Positions 15,822 through 24,299 of a stretch of DNA of 35,439 nt are shown piece after piece. The notes beneath the pieces were generated by a model, which saw nothing but the letters and a program-made list of their open reading frames with translations, ran no database searches and was not told the DNA's origin. Position 1 is the first letter of the stretch. The number at the start of each line of letters is the position of its first letter. The stretch is from Flavobacteriales bacterium (lineage in GTDB: Bacteria > Bacteroidota > Bacteroidia > Flavobacteriales_D > Crocinitomicaceae): assembly GCA_013373595.1 (NCBI GenBank), contig JABXHO010000016.1, positions 1 to 35,439 of the forward strand, read 5' to 3'. The translations under genes and the position numbers were made by a program.

Positions 15822-16907
15822 ATGACGATGATAAAACCCATACTTGTTTTAATAGCTATTCTTCTATTTCAATATAGCTTTGGACAGGAGCGCGACTCTA
15901 CCTCCACGGATTCACTTCATCCAACATCCGTGTCTGGATTTCCTGTGCTGTTTTATCTTCCTGAAACAAGTTTAGCGTTTGGCGCACTCGGAACAACTAG
16001 TTTTAATATTGGGAAAGAGCGCTCGTTTCGACCTTCGCAGGTTCTGCTGTCATTTGCCTATACACTGAAGAAACAAGTGCTCATTTTTGCTCCATATGAG
16101 TTGTATTACAAGCAAAAATGGAAAATGGAAGGGGAGTTGGGATACTACAAGTATTTCTATAACTATTATGGTATCGGTTCCGATTCAAAAAAGGAAAACC
16201 TCGAAACCTTCAACGCTGATTTTCCACGCGTAATCAATACCTTGTCTTATCGTTTTATTCCTTCTAGTTTTGTAGGAATCCGTGTACATTTTGATCGATT
16301 TAGTGTGAAGAACCGCGATAGTTTGCTGTTATCTGACGCACCGACAGGAGTGAATGGTGGATCGTTAGTGTCCGCTGGATTAACGTATTCACTCGATACG
16401 CGAAACGACATTTTCTATCCAACCAAAGGAACATACATCAACTTTATTTCAGAATTGAGTTCAACAGGCGCTTTGTCGGATTTTAATTATTCGCTTTTCC
16501 AGGTGAGTGCAAGCCATTATTTTGAATTTGTCGACAAGCACATCTTGGCAAGCAACATTACGACGGGAACCATCGCGGGAGACGCTCCTTTCTTTTCCTA
16601 TTTTTATATGTCGTCATCGAAATTGGCGCGTGGACATGCCGACAGACGTTTTATCGACCGGAATATTGCCGTGATGCAAGCGGAATACCGTTTCCCCATT
16701 TACAAGCGGTTGCGCGGAGTGGCGTTTGGTGCATTCGGAAATGTTGGAAATACCTATGGAGAAATCTTTTCGAATAACATGAAACTTTCAGGAGGAGCCG
16801 GACTGCGTTTTCAATTGAACAAGAAAATTATGAATCACTTGCGCGTAGATCTGGCAGGAAGTAGAGAGGGATTACAGTTCTATCTTACCGTAGGTGAATC
16901 TTTTTAG
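15822..16907 (+). CDS. Outer-membrane beta-barrel protein (BamA/Omp85 surface-antigen-like)
   Basis: 361 residues from the Met at 15822, chosen because it starts a good signal peptide (MTMIKPILVLIAILLFQYSF, cleavage near FGQ). A Met at 15798 is the next alternative; the open frame further upstream lies in the divergent promoter region. The mature protein is beta-rich with alternating strands and blocks typical of the Omp85/D15 barrel: GGSLVSAGLTYSLDTRNDIF followed by PTKGTYINF, and a C-terminal GAGLRFQLNKKIMNHLRVD. No POTRA domains are seen, so it is a short barrel-only form. The last residue is Phe, common for outer-membrane barrels. Substrate unknown. Confidence 0.82.
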   Translation: MTMIKPILVLIAILLFQYSFGQERDSTSTDSLHPTSVSGFPVLFYLPETSLAFGALGTTSFNIGKERSFRPSQVLLSFAYTLKKQVLIFAPYELYYKQKWKMEGELGYYKYFYNYYGIGSDSKKENLETFNADFPRVINTLSYRFIPSSFVGIRVHFDRFSVKNRDSLLLSDAPTGVNGGSLVSAGLTYSLDTRNDIFYPTKGTYINFISELSSTGALSDFNYSLFQVSASHYFEFVDKHILASNITTGTIAGDAPFFSYFYMSSSKLARGHADRRFIDRNIAVMQAEYRFPIYKRLRGVAFGAFGNVGNTYGEIFSNNMKLSGGAGLRFQLNKKIMNHLRVDLAGSREGLQFYLTVGESF

Positions 16908-16908
16908 A

Positions 16909-17589
16909 TCAACTCAAAGCGTCTTTGTAAACCTGCTTGATGATTTTAGAATCCACGTTCTTTTTGAATAATCGGAACGCCTTGTAATTGGCTCGACTCA
17001 CCTTAAGCCAACTGCGATCATCATATTTACGCGTACTGATCAACATGCCTTTCGGTAAAATTTTCAGTTCCTTGTTTTCCATTAATTTTTCAATCAATGG
17101 ATATTCTTCCATGATCACATACGATTCATCAAATTTTCCGTGGTCGAAAAACGCTTGTTTCTTGATCAGTAAAGATTGATCGCCACCTCTTGCAACCAAC
17201 CAATAGAAACGCGTAAAGAATGCATTGACACGTAATAGGAGTGAGGCGTTTTCGTAGGTGCTCCTGTAACACGCAGCAACGATGTCTTCTTCAATGCACT
17301 TCACCAAATCCTCTTCAAGTGAATCGGGAGGAAGCGTGTCGGCATGCACAAAATACAGGTAATCATACTGGGCGTGTTCAGCTCCCACATTCTGCTGTAT
17401 GGCTCGCGATGGTTTTGATGAAAGCACTTTTGCGTTTCGTTCCTCACAAATTGAAATGGTTGCATCAGAACTTCCTCCGTCAACAACTATTATTTCAAAA
17501 GTTATTGTCAAATTTGAAAGAATATGATCAATAAGCCGTCCTATGTACTCGGACTCATTAAGCGTGGGGATGATGATAGATATTTCCAA
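16909..17589 (-). CDS. Family 2 glycosyltransferase of the TIGR04283 type
   Basis: 226 residues with MEISIIIPTLNESEYIG at the N-terminus, EIIVVDGGSSDATI near 31-44 and YFVHADTLPP near 79-88 (metal-binding Asp), then a conserved ARGGDQSLLIKK and FDESYVIMEEYPL. This layout matches the rSAM/selenodomain-associated transferase 2 family (TIGR04283). In other bacteria it sits beside TIGR04282, DUF547 and rhodanese genes and radical-SAM enzymes, including arsenosugar clusters. Here only DUF547 and a rhodanese are present. It ends two bases from the barrel gene, and its start lies 21 bases from the divergent DUF547 gene. Confidence 0.85.
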   Translation of the reverse strand: MEISIIIPTLNESEYIGRLIDHILSNLTITFEIIVVDGGSSDATISICEERNAKVLSSKPSRAIQQNVGAEHAQYDYLYFVHADTLPPDSLEEDLVKCIEEDIVAACYRSTYENASLLLRVNAFFTRFYWLVARGGDQSLLIKKQAFFDHGKFDESYVIMEEYPLIEKLMENKELKILPKGMLISTRKYDDRSWLKVSRANYKAFRLFKKNVDSKIIKQVYKDALS

Positions 17590-17610
17590 TAATTAACGTA
17601 ATTTAATCAA

Positions 17611-18348
17611 ATGAAACTTTTCAAATTTATTGTTTTTCCAGCGATTCTCTCACTGTGTAGTAGTTTAACTTTTGCGCAAGAAAACAAAACTCATGAAACA
17701 TGGACAGAGCTGCTTCAGAAATATGTTGACAGTGCGGGACACGTTAATTATAAGGGTTTTATCGAAGAAAAAGAAAAATTTCATTCGTATTTGTGTGCAC
17801 TGGAACAAGAAGCTCCCCAGGATGATTGGACTGAGAATGAAAAATTAGCGTATTGGATCAATGCCTACAATGCGTTTACCGTAGAGCTAATAATCGACAA
17901 TTATCCTGTTAAGTCGATCAAAGAACTAGGAGGGAAGTTGTTTAAAATAAACACCTCGTGGGACATTAAATTTATCCATATCGATGGAGAAACGTATGAT
18001 CTTAATAATATAGAACACGGAATCATTCGAAAAAATTTTAATGAACCCCGAATTCATTTTGCTGTCAATTGTGCCTCTGTTTCGTGTCCCAAATTGCGAA
18101 ATGAAGCGTATGTAGGGAGTAAGCTCGATGCACAGTTGGAGGATCAGGTTCGGTATTTTTTAAAGAATGAAAACAAGAATATCCTCGGTACAGAGAAAGC
18201 CAAGTTATCGAAGATTTTTCGCTGGTTTACGGGTGATTTCACTGAAAATATGTCACTTGTTGAGTTCATCAATCAGTACTCGGAGGTAAAGCTTACGGAA
18301 GAAACCGAGCTGGAGTATTTGGATTATAATTGGAATCTAAATGAATAA
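17611..18348 (+). CDS. Exported DUF547 protein
   Basis: 245 residues with a signal peptide at about 1-22 (cleavage near LTFAQ-EN). The DUF547 signature is plain: LAYWINAYNAFTVELIIDNYP, NIEHGIIRKNF and HFAVNCASVSCPKLRNEAY, containing the conserved His and Cys residues that suggest a catalytic site. The biochemical function of the domain is not established. It overlaps the rhodanese gene by eight bases, so the two are co-expressed. It is often linked to TIGR04283 transferases, as here. Confidence 0.88.
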   Translation: MKLFKFIVFPAILSLCSSLTFAQENKTHETWTELLQKYVDSAGHVNYKGFIEEKEKFHSYLCALEQEAPQDDWTENEKLAYWINAYNAFTVELIIDNYPVKSIKELGGKLFKINTSWDIKFIHIDGETYDLNNIEHGIIRKNFNEPRIHFAVNCASVSCPKLRNEAYVGSKLDAQLEDQVRYFLKNENKNILGTEKAKLSKIFRWFTGDFTENMSLVEFINQYSEVKLTEETELEYLDYNWNLNE

Positions 18349-18862
18349 AAAATTACCATTGCCAATTCTGGTCGTATTGTCTATGGCTGTTTTCGACAGC
18401 TGTAAGTTTACCAACAAAGTAGAAAGTCCGAAATACGAACGGATGCTGGAGCGACGATTACCGATCAATACTCCGTATATTCTTGTCAGTGAAGTTGATG
18501 ATGAAAAACAAGCGAACACGGTTTTCTTAGATACAAGAGAGCGCGAGGAATATGAGGTGTCGCACATCGAGAATGCATTATTTGTAGGCTACAAAGACAT
18601 CGACTTGTCGGAGGTGCTGAAACTTCCAAAAGATACGTCGATCATTGTATATTGTTCTGTGGGATATCGAAGTGGAAAGGTTACAAAGGATTTATTGGAT
18701 GAAGGATATACCAATGTGCTAAACCTGTACGGAGGGATTTTTGAGTGGAGCAACCAGCAAAAAACTTTGGTAGATATGAATGGACAAGTTACACAGAACA
18801 TTCATCCGTATAATGAACGTTGGGGGAAATGGCTCACGAATGGAGTTAAGAGTTACAAGTAA
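18341..18862 (+). CDS. Rhodanese-domain lipoprotein
   Basis: 173 residues. The signal peptide ends in VFDSC (Cys21), consistent with a lipoprotein. A single rhodanese domain spans about 45-140, with VFLDTREREEYEVSHIENAL, the active-site loop CSVGYRSG (Cys105), and NLYGGIFEW. Rhodaneses carry sulfur as a persulfide on the Cys. Translation is coupled to DUF547 through an eight-base overlap. The substrate is unknown, but envelope location and partner suggest a shared periplasmic or outer-membrane task. Confidence 0.9.
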   Translation: MNKKLPLPILVVLSMAVFDSCKFTNKVESPKYERMLERRLPINTPYILVSEVDDEKQANTVFLDTREREEYEVSHIENALFVGYKDIDLSEVLKLPKDTSIIVYCSVGYRSGKVTKDLLDEGYTNVLNLYGGIFEWSNQQKTLVDMNGQVTQNIHPYNERWGKWLTNGVKSYK

Positions 18863-18924
18863 GTTTCCCGAAAACACTTCTTTGTCTTCTACGTGGTAAA
18901 ACTCGTCCGTATGATTTCTTTACT

Positions 18925-19044
18925 TCATTCCGTCGGGTTATCTCGTTCATCCCTTCTTTGGGTAAGTATCTTCACAATGAAATAAACAGCGGTTAGAAAT
19001 GCTACTCCCGCGATTACAATTAGGCTTAATTTCCAATTTTCCAT
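18925..19044 (-). CDS. 39-residue single-pass membrane protein
   Basis: A short frame begins MENWKLSLIVIAGVAFLTAV, has one hydrophobic segment at about 5-26, then a charged tail VKILTQRRDERDNPTE. The composition (clean TM helix plus basic/acidic tail) is that of genuine small membrane proteins. No clear ribosome site is seen, as is usual in this group. Function unknown. The rest of the 362-base gap between 18862 and 19225 holds only a terminator. Confidence 0.5.
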   Translation of the reverse strand: MENWKLSLIVIAGVAFLTAVYFIVKILTQRRDERDNPTE

Positions 19045-19164
19045 AGTTTAGTAAATCGGTGTTACTGGATGAAATTAATGTTAATTCACTGATAACAAAT
19101 GGTAATACCTTTCGGATAGCCTAAAAACAGGTAGTAATACGGGGAGAAATGTTGTGAATAGCAC

Positions 19165-19196
19165 AAAAAAATGCCCTCTACAAAAGCAGAGGGCAT
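19165..19196 (-). terminator. Terminator of the T9SS glycine-rich protein gene
   Basis: ATGCCCTCT (19171-19179) pairs with AGAGGGCAT (19188-19196), a nine-base-pair GC-rich stem with an eight-base loop. In the leftward direction it is followed by six T (19170-19165). It lies 28 bases after the stop of the leftward gene. Confidence 0.9.
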
Positions 19197-19224
19197 CTCA
19201 ATTATTCGTTAAAGGTATTTCACA

Positions 19225-21279
19225 CTATTCGATAATCACCAATCCTTTGGTGTAAATTGAACTTGATGTGATCACTTTCAAAATGTATTTTCCTGGAGCC
19301 AATGACGAACCGTCAACTTTACCAGAATTCACATCGTATTTTACATGAACTGTTCTACCAAGAGCGTCAATCAATACCAATTCATCCATGTTTCCATCAA
19401 ACTGAACAGTAAACGTTCCTTTTGTTGTTGGATTTGGGTAAATCGTGATCAAGTCACTATTCAACTCGTCAATTCCAGTGAAATCTACAAGTGTACAAGC
19501 TGAAGTGGCAGAACATGTTCCGTCGTCAACGATTACCGCGTACTCACCCGTAACAGTTGGAGTGTATGATTGATTCGTTTCACCTGAAATTGGGTTGTTC
19601 GTATCACAATTAATCCATTGGTACGATAATCCAGAACCATTTGCTGTAATTGTTGTTCCACTTAATGTAGTAGAGTTGTCCACAGTGTTAACTGTTACGT
19701 TTTGTGTTTGCGTAACAACATTTCCATTTCCATCATCAAATGACCATGTAACAACATTTACACCTGGAGTTGTAATAGGGAAACTCACATCTGGCACACC
19801 GGCAATTGTTCCTGCACAGTTATCTGTTGCAGTTGGAGACGCTACAGGAGTTACACTAGAACACCCTTCTTCATCTGGAATTGTTGGCATATCCAAAACT
19901 GGATCAACATCATCTGCAATAGTTACATTTTGCGTTTGAGTTGTTGTATTTCCACTTGGATCAGTATATGTCCATGTAATAACTGTCAGTCCTTGTGTTG
20001 TTAACGGGAATGTAACATTCGGAGAAGCGTACATCGGAGGAGAACAGTTGTCGGTTGCTGAAGGTCCAACTACCGGATCGTATTCACATGATTCAAATAC
20101 ATCTGGCAAGCTTGCCAAATCTGGAACAGGTGGTGTAACATCATTTCCTGAAATAATTAAGTTTTGCGTCTGCGAAATTTGGTTTACACCATCATCCCAT
20201 GTCCACGTAACAACAGTTGTACCTACCGTCGAAATTGGGAAGGTAACGTCAGGTGTACCTGGGATTCCTGCTGAACAGCTATTTGTAGCCGTTGGAACAG
20301 GAACTTCTGATGCTTGGATGTAACAGTCGTCATTAATATCAGGCAGAGAAGTAGCGTCTGCAGTTAAACCAGTTGGAGCACACAAAGAAGTAATAACTAC
20401 TTGTCCATCTCCAAGTTGAACACCTGCGATCTCAACGGGGTTGATACCACCATTATACGATCCGCCGCCGCCACCTGCAGGACAACATGACGCAGAATTG
20501 TTAGCACCGCCGCCACCGCTGTAGCCGCCACCACCGCCACCGCGATAGTTGTTCCAACTACTAGTACCGCCGCCACAGCCGAATCCACCGAATCCTTCAT
20601 CGAATCCGCCTTCACCGCCGTTTACAAAGGCAATACCACCAGCGAGTCCATCTCCATTCGTGAGAAGACCACCGCCACCATCGGCGCTGCTCGCTTGTAG
20701 TCCACCTTGTCCGCCAGTTCCACCAGCACCAACAAGAGAACCGTTGGCTCCAGAAGCACCGTTTTGACTGATTTGTCCATCACATGAGGTAACATATGCA
20801 CTACCGTGATTTCCACCGCCACCACCGGCAATAACAAATGGATTGTTAGAGGCATCTGTAACGAAAGATCCACCTCCACCACCATACTGGTGATCATAAG
20901 TCGTAGCAGGGAAGCTCAAGTAGGGAGGCGCTTGCTGGCCAACCAAGATTTTAAGGACAGTTCCAGCAGTTAGACTGAACTCACCGTAAATGTGAGCCCC
21001 TCTTCCTCCAAAAGAACCATATCCTTGTGCGCCAAACGCTTCAATACTATAATTTCCTGAAGCGGGTACAGTCCAATACTGAATTCCTCCCGTAACGGTT
21101 ACGTTACCGTCAAGATTTGTCCCAGAGTAGGCTGCATCCATCGTCGCTTGACTCGGGCCGGATGAGCCAGTTTGTCCGCCAGTCGTAAAAGTATACGATG
21201 TCTGAGCAAGACCAAAACCAGTCATCAGAATACCCGTAGCAAGTACTTTGAGTTTAAGGTTGTAGAATTTTTTCTTCAT
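19225..21279 (-). CDS. Large secreted glycine-rich protein with HYR-like repeats and T9SS sorting domain
   Basis: 684 residues. Signal peptide about 1-25 (GFGLAQ). Residues about 30-300 form a glycine-rich domain with GGGGG clusters (for example YRGGGGGGYSGGGG) like the Gly-rich domain of ALK-type proteins. Three HYR/Ig-like repeats follow (about 300-540), each with AT[DN][NS]C and a TFP[IL][ST]T...V[IV]TW[TS] core, then one more Ig-like unit. The C-terminal type A sorting domain (602-684) has IYPNPTTKGTF and LAPGKYILKV. The protein should be exported by Sec and T9SS and fixed to or released from the cell surface. A role in adhesion or matrix is likely but not proven. Confidence 0.9.
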   Translation of the reverse strand: MKKKFYNLKLKVLATGILMTGFGLAQTSYTFTTGGQTGSSGPSQATMDAAYSGTNLDGNVTVTGGIQYWTVPASGNYSIEAFGAQGYGSFGGRGAHIYGEFSLTAGTVLKILVGQQAPPYLSFPATTYDHQYGGGGGSFVTDASNNPFVIAGGGGGNHGSAYVTSCDGQISQNGASGANGSLVGAGGTGGQGGLQASSADGGGGLLTNGDGLAGGIAFVNGGEGGFDEGFGGFGCGGGTSSWNNYRGGGGGGYSGGGGANNSASCCPAGGGGGSYNGGINPVEIAGVQLGDGQVVITSLCAPTGLTADATSLPDINDDCYIQASEVPVPTATNSCSAGIPGTPDVTFPISTVGTTVVTWTWDDGVNQISQTQNLIISGNDVTPPVPDLASLPDVFESCEYDPVVGPSATDNCSPPMYASPNVTFPLTTQGLTVITWTYTDPSGNTTTQTQNVTIADDVDPVLDMPTIPDEEGCSSVTPVASPTATDNCAGTIAGVPDVSFPITTPGVNVVTWSFDDGNGNVVTQTQNVTVNTVDNSTTLSGTTITANGSGLSYQWINCDTNNPISGETNQSYTPTVTGEYAVIVDDGTCSATSACTLVDFTGIDELNSDLITIYPNPTTKGTFTVQFDGNMDELVLIDALGRTVHVKYDVNSGKVDGSSLAPGKYILKVITSSSIYTKGLVIIE

Positions 21280-21347
21280 AAATTGTGGAGTTTAATTTGG
21301 CTTAAATTAAGAATAATTATTAAGATAACCTGTTGGTTAAGTGGGAG

Positions 21348-21368
21348 TACCGTACACGGAATACGGTA
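21348..21368. repeat. 7-bp inverted repeat TACCGTA/TACGGTA
   Basis: Exact arms at 21348-21354 and 21362-21368 with a seven-base spacer, about 70 bases upstream of the glycine-rich protein start. It could be an operator or a leader hairpin. It is short, so chance is possible. The remaining 21280-21576 gap holds no gene. Confidence 0.4.
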
Positions 21369-21502
21369 TTTATCTGTGTTTGAACATGTCAATGTTGAAT
21401 TCCAATTTTGAATTCGATCAATTAAATGTGAAAATGTCTTCGGGATTAACTATATTTAGTTCGTCAAAACCTATTACGACTAATCGAGAATGATTTAGCC
21501 AC

Positions 21503-21520
21503 TTGATCTTTGACGATCAA
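21503..21520. repeat. 6-bp inverted repeat TTGATC/GATCAA upstream of tssD
   Basis: TTGATC (21503-21508), six-base spacer, GATCAA (21515-21520), followed by an A+T-rich stretch with TATAAT at 21524-21529. It lies 57 bases before the TssD start and may be part of its promoter control. Weak evidence. Confidence 0.3.
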
Positions 21521-21576
21521 TTTTATAATATTTTAGAGAGTACTTCTTTTACGAAGTTGAAATAGTTAATAACAGT

Positions 21577-22614
21577 ATGGTACAAGCAAAACTATTCGTC
21601 TTAAAACAGGAAATAGAGCTTCTATGGACTGACGTCACCTACGTGCGACAGCTACGCCCAAATGGAAAACCTTTATCAGAAGTTCTTGGCGGACTGATTA
21701 CAGTTCGTTTTGCAACCACTCCAGAAACAGACTTAGTCCTTCGTTGGATGACCAAGAAAAGTGAAGATGAAACATTCTTCGAAAAGGATAAGATGGAAGA
21801 AGGGAAAATATGTTTTTATAAGGATGGCTTCGGTGCTCCTCCAACGAAAACGTATTACTTCAACGATGCCTTTCCTGTTCAATATAAGGAAGTCTTTATT
21901 GCAACGGGAGATCAACCGATGCAAACCATCATGACAATTTCTCCAGCCATACAAGATTACGGAGCAAAATTTATCAAGCGATGGAACCTAAGTCATATCG
22001 CTCCAACAGATGAAACATTTGTTCCTTCTGAAGTATTTGTCGAAGAGAAAAAGATCACCGATATCTATTTCGAAGATATGGATGGTTACCGCGTCAGAAA
22101 ACTGCATGTTGGTAGCGAAGTGTATCTGGTTATCGAAAGCGAAAATATCACAGGAAGAAAAGTGAACGTAAATCTTGGAGACAAGAAAAACGACTTTATA
22201 CATAACGGAGAACTGCTAGAAGATGATATTCTGAGAGATCTCGTTATTTCAGGTGACGTCCACAAGGAGAAACTGAAAATTGTAGCTGAACACCTCGCAG
22301 AAGAAACACCTGTAAATCCGAATACTTCTAATCAGTCTACTGCGAATTCAGGTGAAAAGAAATTGGTTGAGTACTTCATGACTGACGCTAGCGGTAAACG
22401 CGTGGACAAATTTGAAGTGGGTGATACGGTTATTTTGAACATCAAAACGGAAAATAGAATCGGTGATAAGATCACTATTCATTTAGATGATAAAACGCAC
22501 GACTTCCGTTACCAAGGAGAAGTATTACCAGACGACAAGCTTTCTGATTACACAATACAGAAAGATCTAGAGAAAATTGAATTGGAAGTGATTGCACAAT
22601 CACCTGTAAAATAA
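21577..22614 (+). CDS. tssD: Type VI secretion tube protein TssD (Hcp), extended with two tandem beta domains
   Basis: 345 residues, while plain Bacteroidetes TssD is about 130. Residues 1-135 match the T6SS-iii Hcp family: AKLFVLKQEIELLWTDVTYV, PNGKPLSEVLGGLITVRFAT, ETDLVLRWM and a final ATGDQPMQTIMTISPAI. Hcp hexamers stack into the tube fired by the T6SS and carry effectors. Two homologous domains follow, about 158-238 and 261-341, joined by a Ser/Asn/Thr linker; both hold GxxVxLxIxxEN...GxKxxxxLxDKxxDF. This makes it a specialised cargo Hcp. The lipase gene starts five bases after the stop, in the same operon. No T6SS core genes are nearby. Confidence 0.85.
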   Translation: MVQAKLFVLKQEIELLWTDVTYVRQLRPNGKPLSEVLGGLITVRFATTPETDLVLRWMTKKSEDETFFEKDKMEEGKICFYKDGFGAPPTKTYYFNDAFPVQYKEVFIATGDQPMQTIMTISPAIQDYGAKFIKRWNLSHIAPTDETFVPSEVFVEEKKITDIYFEDMDGYRVRKLHVGSEVYLVIESENITGRKVNVNLGDKKNDFIHNGELLEDDILRDLVISGDVHKEKLKIVAEHLAEETPVNPNTSNQSTANSGEKKLVEYFMTDASGKRVDKFEVGDTVILNIKTENRIGDKITIHLDDKTHDFRYQGEVLPDDKLSDYTIQKDLEKIELEVIAQSPVK

Positions 22615-22619
22615 AAGAA

Positions 22620-24227
22620 ATGGGGAATTCGTTCAAATTAGAGTTTGAAGACGGAACAACGGAAACGTTAATGTGTGAGATTGCACCACCGAAAGATGTT
22701 GTTCAATTTGTGGCTGGTACTACGGATCCTGTAAACACCACAGGACTTAAGCATCAGGCAAATAAGGAATATTGGGAAGGGGTAGATAACTTCTGGGCGG
22801 GTGTCAAAGAATTAAAACCTCAATACCTTGATCTACACATCGATGATGGTTATTTCAGCTGGTCGGGAGACAACAGTACTGAAGAAAGAACAAAAGGAGC
22901 GCAGCGTTTACATGACTTATTATTGCGTGTGTATTCAAACTGGAAACAGAAAGAAGTGCATTTTCATCTCGTGGGACACTCTCACGGAGGAAACGTAATT
23001 AATCAGTTTACTAATATTATCGCTGAAAGCGCTGACTTTCCCGAGTTTTGGCAAATTAAAAGTATTACTTACTTGTCAACGCCTTTTTTCAAGGAGCAAC
23101 ATCAGTTAAATCATACGAAGCTGCATCCAGACTGTAAAATCATCAACGTTCATAATGATTATGACATTACGCAGCGAATTGTGGCGGATTACACAGTGAA
23201 AAATCTGGAATATCTCATTGGAGATTTCATTGAGTTTGATCGCATGAAAGCGGCGGCTGAAGAAGTAATGGCTATGGATTTAGTAGCTGTTTACAAAGAC
23301 GCCGGATTTATCGTAAATAATCATACAGAAGGTCCCGCAGTTTGGAGAGCTACACGAGATTTCCTTGTTCAAGGTGAAATCATCATGGACGTCATTCAAA
23401 AGAACTTAGCGTTCATCAGTACGCGTGCAAAAGTGTCTGTAGAAAAACAGGAATTTTTGTCAATCATTAATGATCTCCACCAACTTCTTATTCAACGAAT
23501 CAATGTTCTAACGGGTAATCTAACGGATCGTGACGGAGGATATGGTTGGACAGAGTTATGGGAAGATGTTCGCATTTACGACCTAATGCCTTTGGTAAAC
23601 CGAATTTTGCGTATGCCAACGGATGAGTCTGATAGTTTCCTCCTTAGTTTCTTGAATAATGTATTCTTGGAAGAGGAAAATGGTTTACTGGATAAGATTG
23701 ATGATACATCTACTTCGCCAAAGAATCAGGTGAATGGAGCCTTCACAATTGAAGATTTTGATATCACAGAACTTGATCCTTATCATTCAAGAGGCAAAAA
23801 ATCGGATTTCGAGAAGTTTGCAACAGGTATCGAAGATGTTCAAAAAAGAGCCGACGATAATACATTGAGAGAGATTTTAATGAGAATGATCAGTCAGTTC
23901 ATCGATCCAGAAGTTCTACAAGGCGCTATTGATAAGATCAATACAATGGAGTGGATCATGGTAGGTGATTGGGATGACCAATTGAAAGAGGCGAGAGGTA
24001 ATTTGGAAAGATACCACACGCTTGTTTCTAGATACTATGCCAATCTTGTAACGGAAGAGGATAAAAACAATGAAGAGTTGGAAATCAAACCAGGAAGTAT
24101 TCCTTACCTAGCCATGGTCGCTCACAGTTTGAGTCATACGCAGCTTTGGGATAGCGACAAACACAACGTGAAAAAGGCGTTGACAGATTCGTTCTCATCG
24201 GGAGAAAACCCAGGTTATCAACAATAA
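22620..24227 (+). CDS. Alpha/beta-hydrolase, putative T6SS lipase effector
   Basis: 535 residues without signal peptide. The nucleophile elbow is HLVGHSHGGNVI with GHSHGG at 119-124 (Ser121), of the GxSxG kind seen in Tle phospholipase effectors and class 3 lipases. Upstream, VVQFVAGTTDPVN is the expected first strand with the oxyanion region. Candidate acid/base partners are the Asp-rich NVHNDYDITQRIV stretch near 178-190 and the late HSLSHTQLWDSDKHN. The C-terminal half is mostly helical and may serve for binding. Lack of its own signal and position five bases behind tssD suggest export through the T6SS. No immunity gene lies directly behind it. Confidence 0.75.
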   Translation: MGNSFKLEFEDGTTETLMCEIAPPKDVVQFVAGTTDPVNTTGLKHQANKEYWEGVDNFWAGVKELKPQYLDLHIDDGYFSWSGDNSTEERTKGAQRLHDLLLRVYSNWKQKEVHFHLVGHSHGGNVINQFTNIIAESADFPEFWQIKSITYLSTPFFKEQHQLNHTKLHPDCKIINVHNDYDITQRIVADYTVKNLEYLIGDFIEFDRMKAAAEEVMAMDLVAVYKDAGFIVNNHTEGPAVWRATRDFLVQGEIIMDVIQKNLAFISTRAKVSVEKQEFLSIINDLHQLLIQRINVLTGNLTDRDGGYGWTELWEDVRIYDLMPLVNRILRMPTDESDSFLLSFLNNVFLEEENGLLDKIDDTSTSPKNQVNGAFTIEDFDITELDPYHSRGKKSDFEKFATGIEDVQKRADDNTLREILMRMISQFIDPEVLQGAIDKINTMEWIMVGDWDDQLKEARGNLERYHTLVSRYYANLVTEEDKNNEELEIKPGSIPYLAMVAHSLSHTQLWDSDKHNVKKALTDSFSSGENPGYQQ

Positions 24228-24299
24228 ATACATGAATTAATCAGCTGCTCGAGTGATTGTGAATGAAAATCGGCAGTTGGTTCTTAAAGAAATATAATT

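Noticed and set aside
20397-20897. Overlapping open frames rich in Pro or Val/Ala within the glycine-rich gene
   Set aside because: They arise from GGN codon repeats read in other frames; the minus-strand 684-residue frame has signal peptide, repeats and sorting domain.
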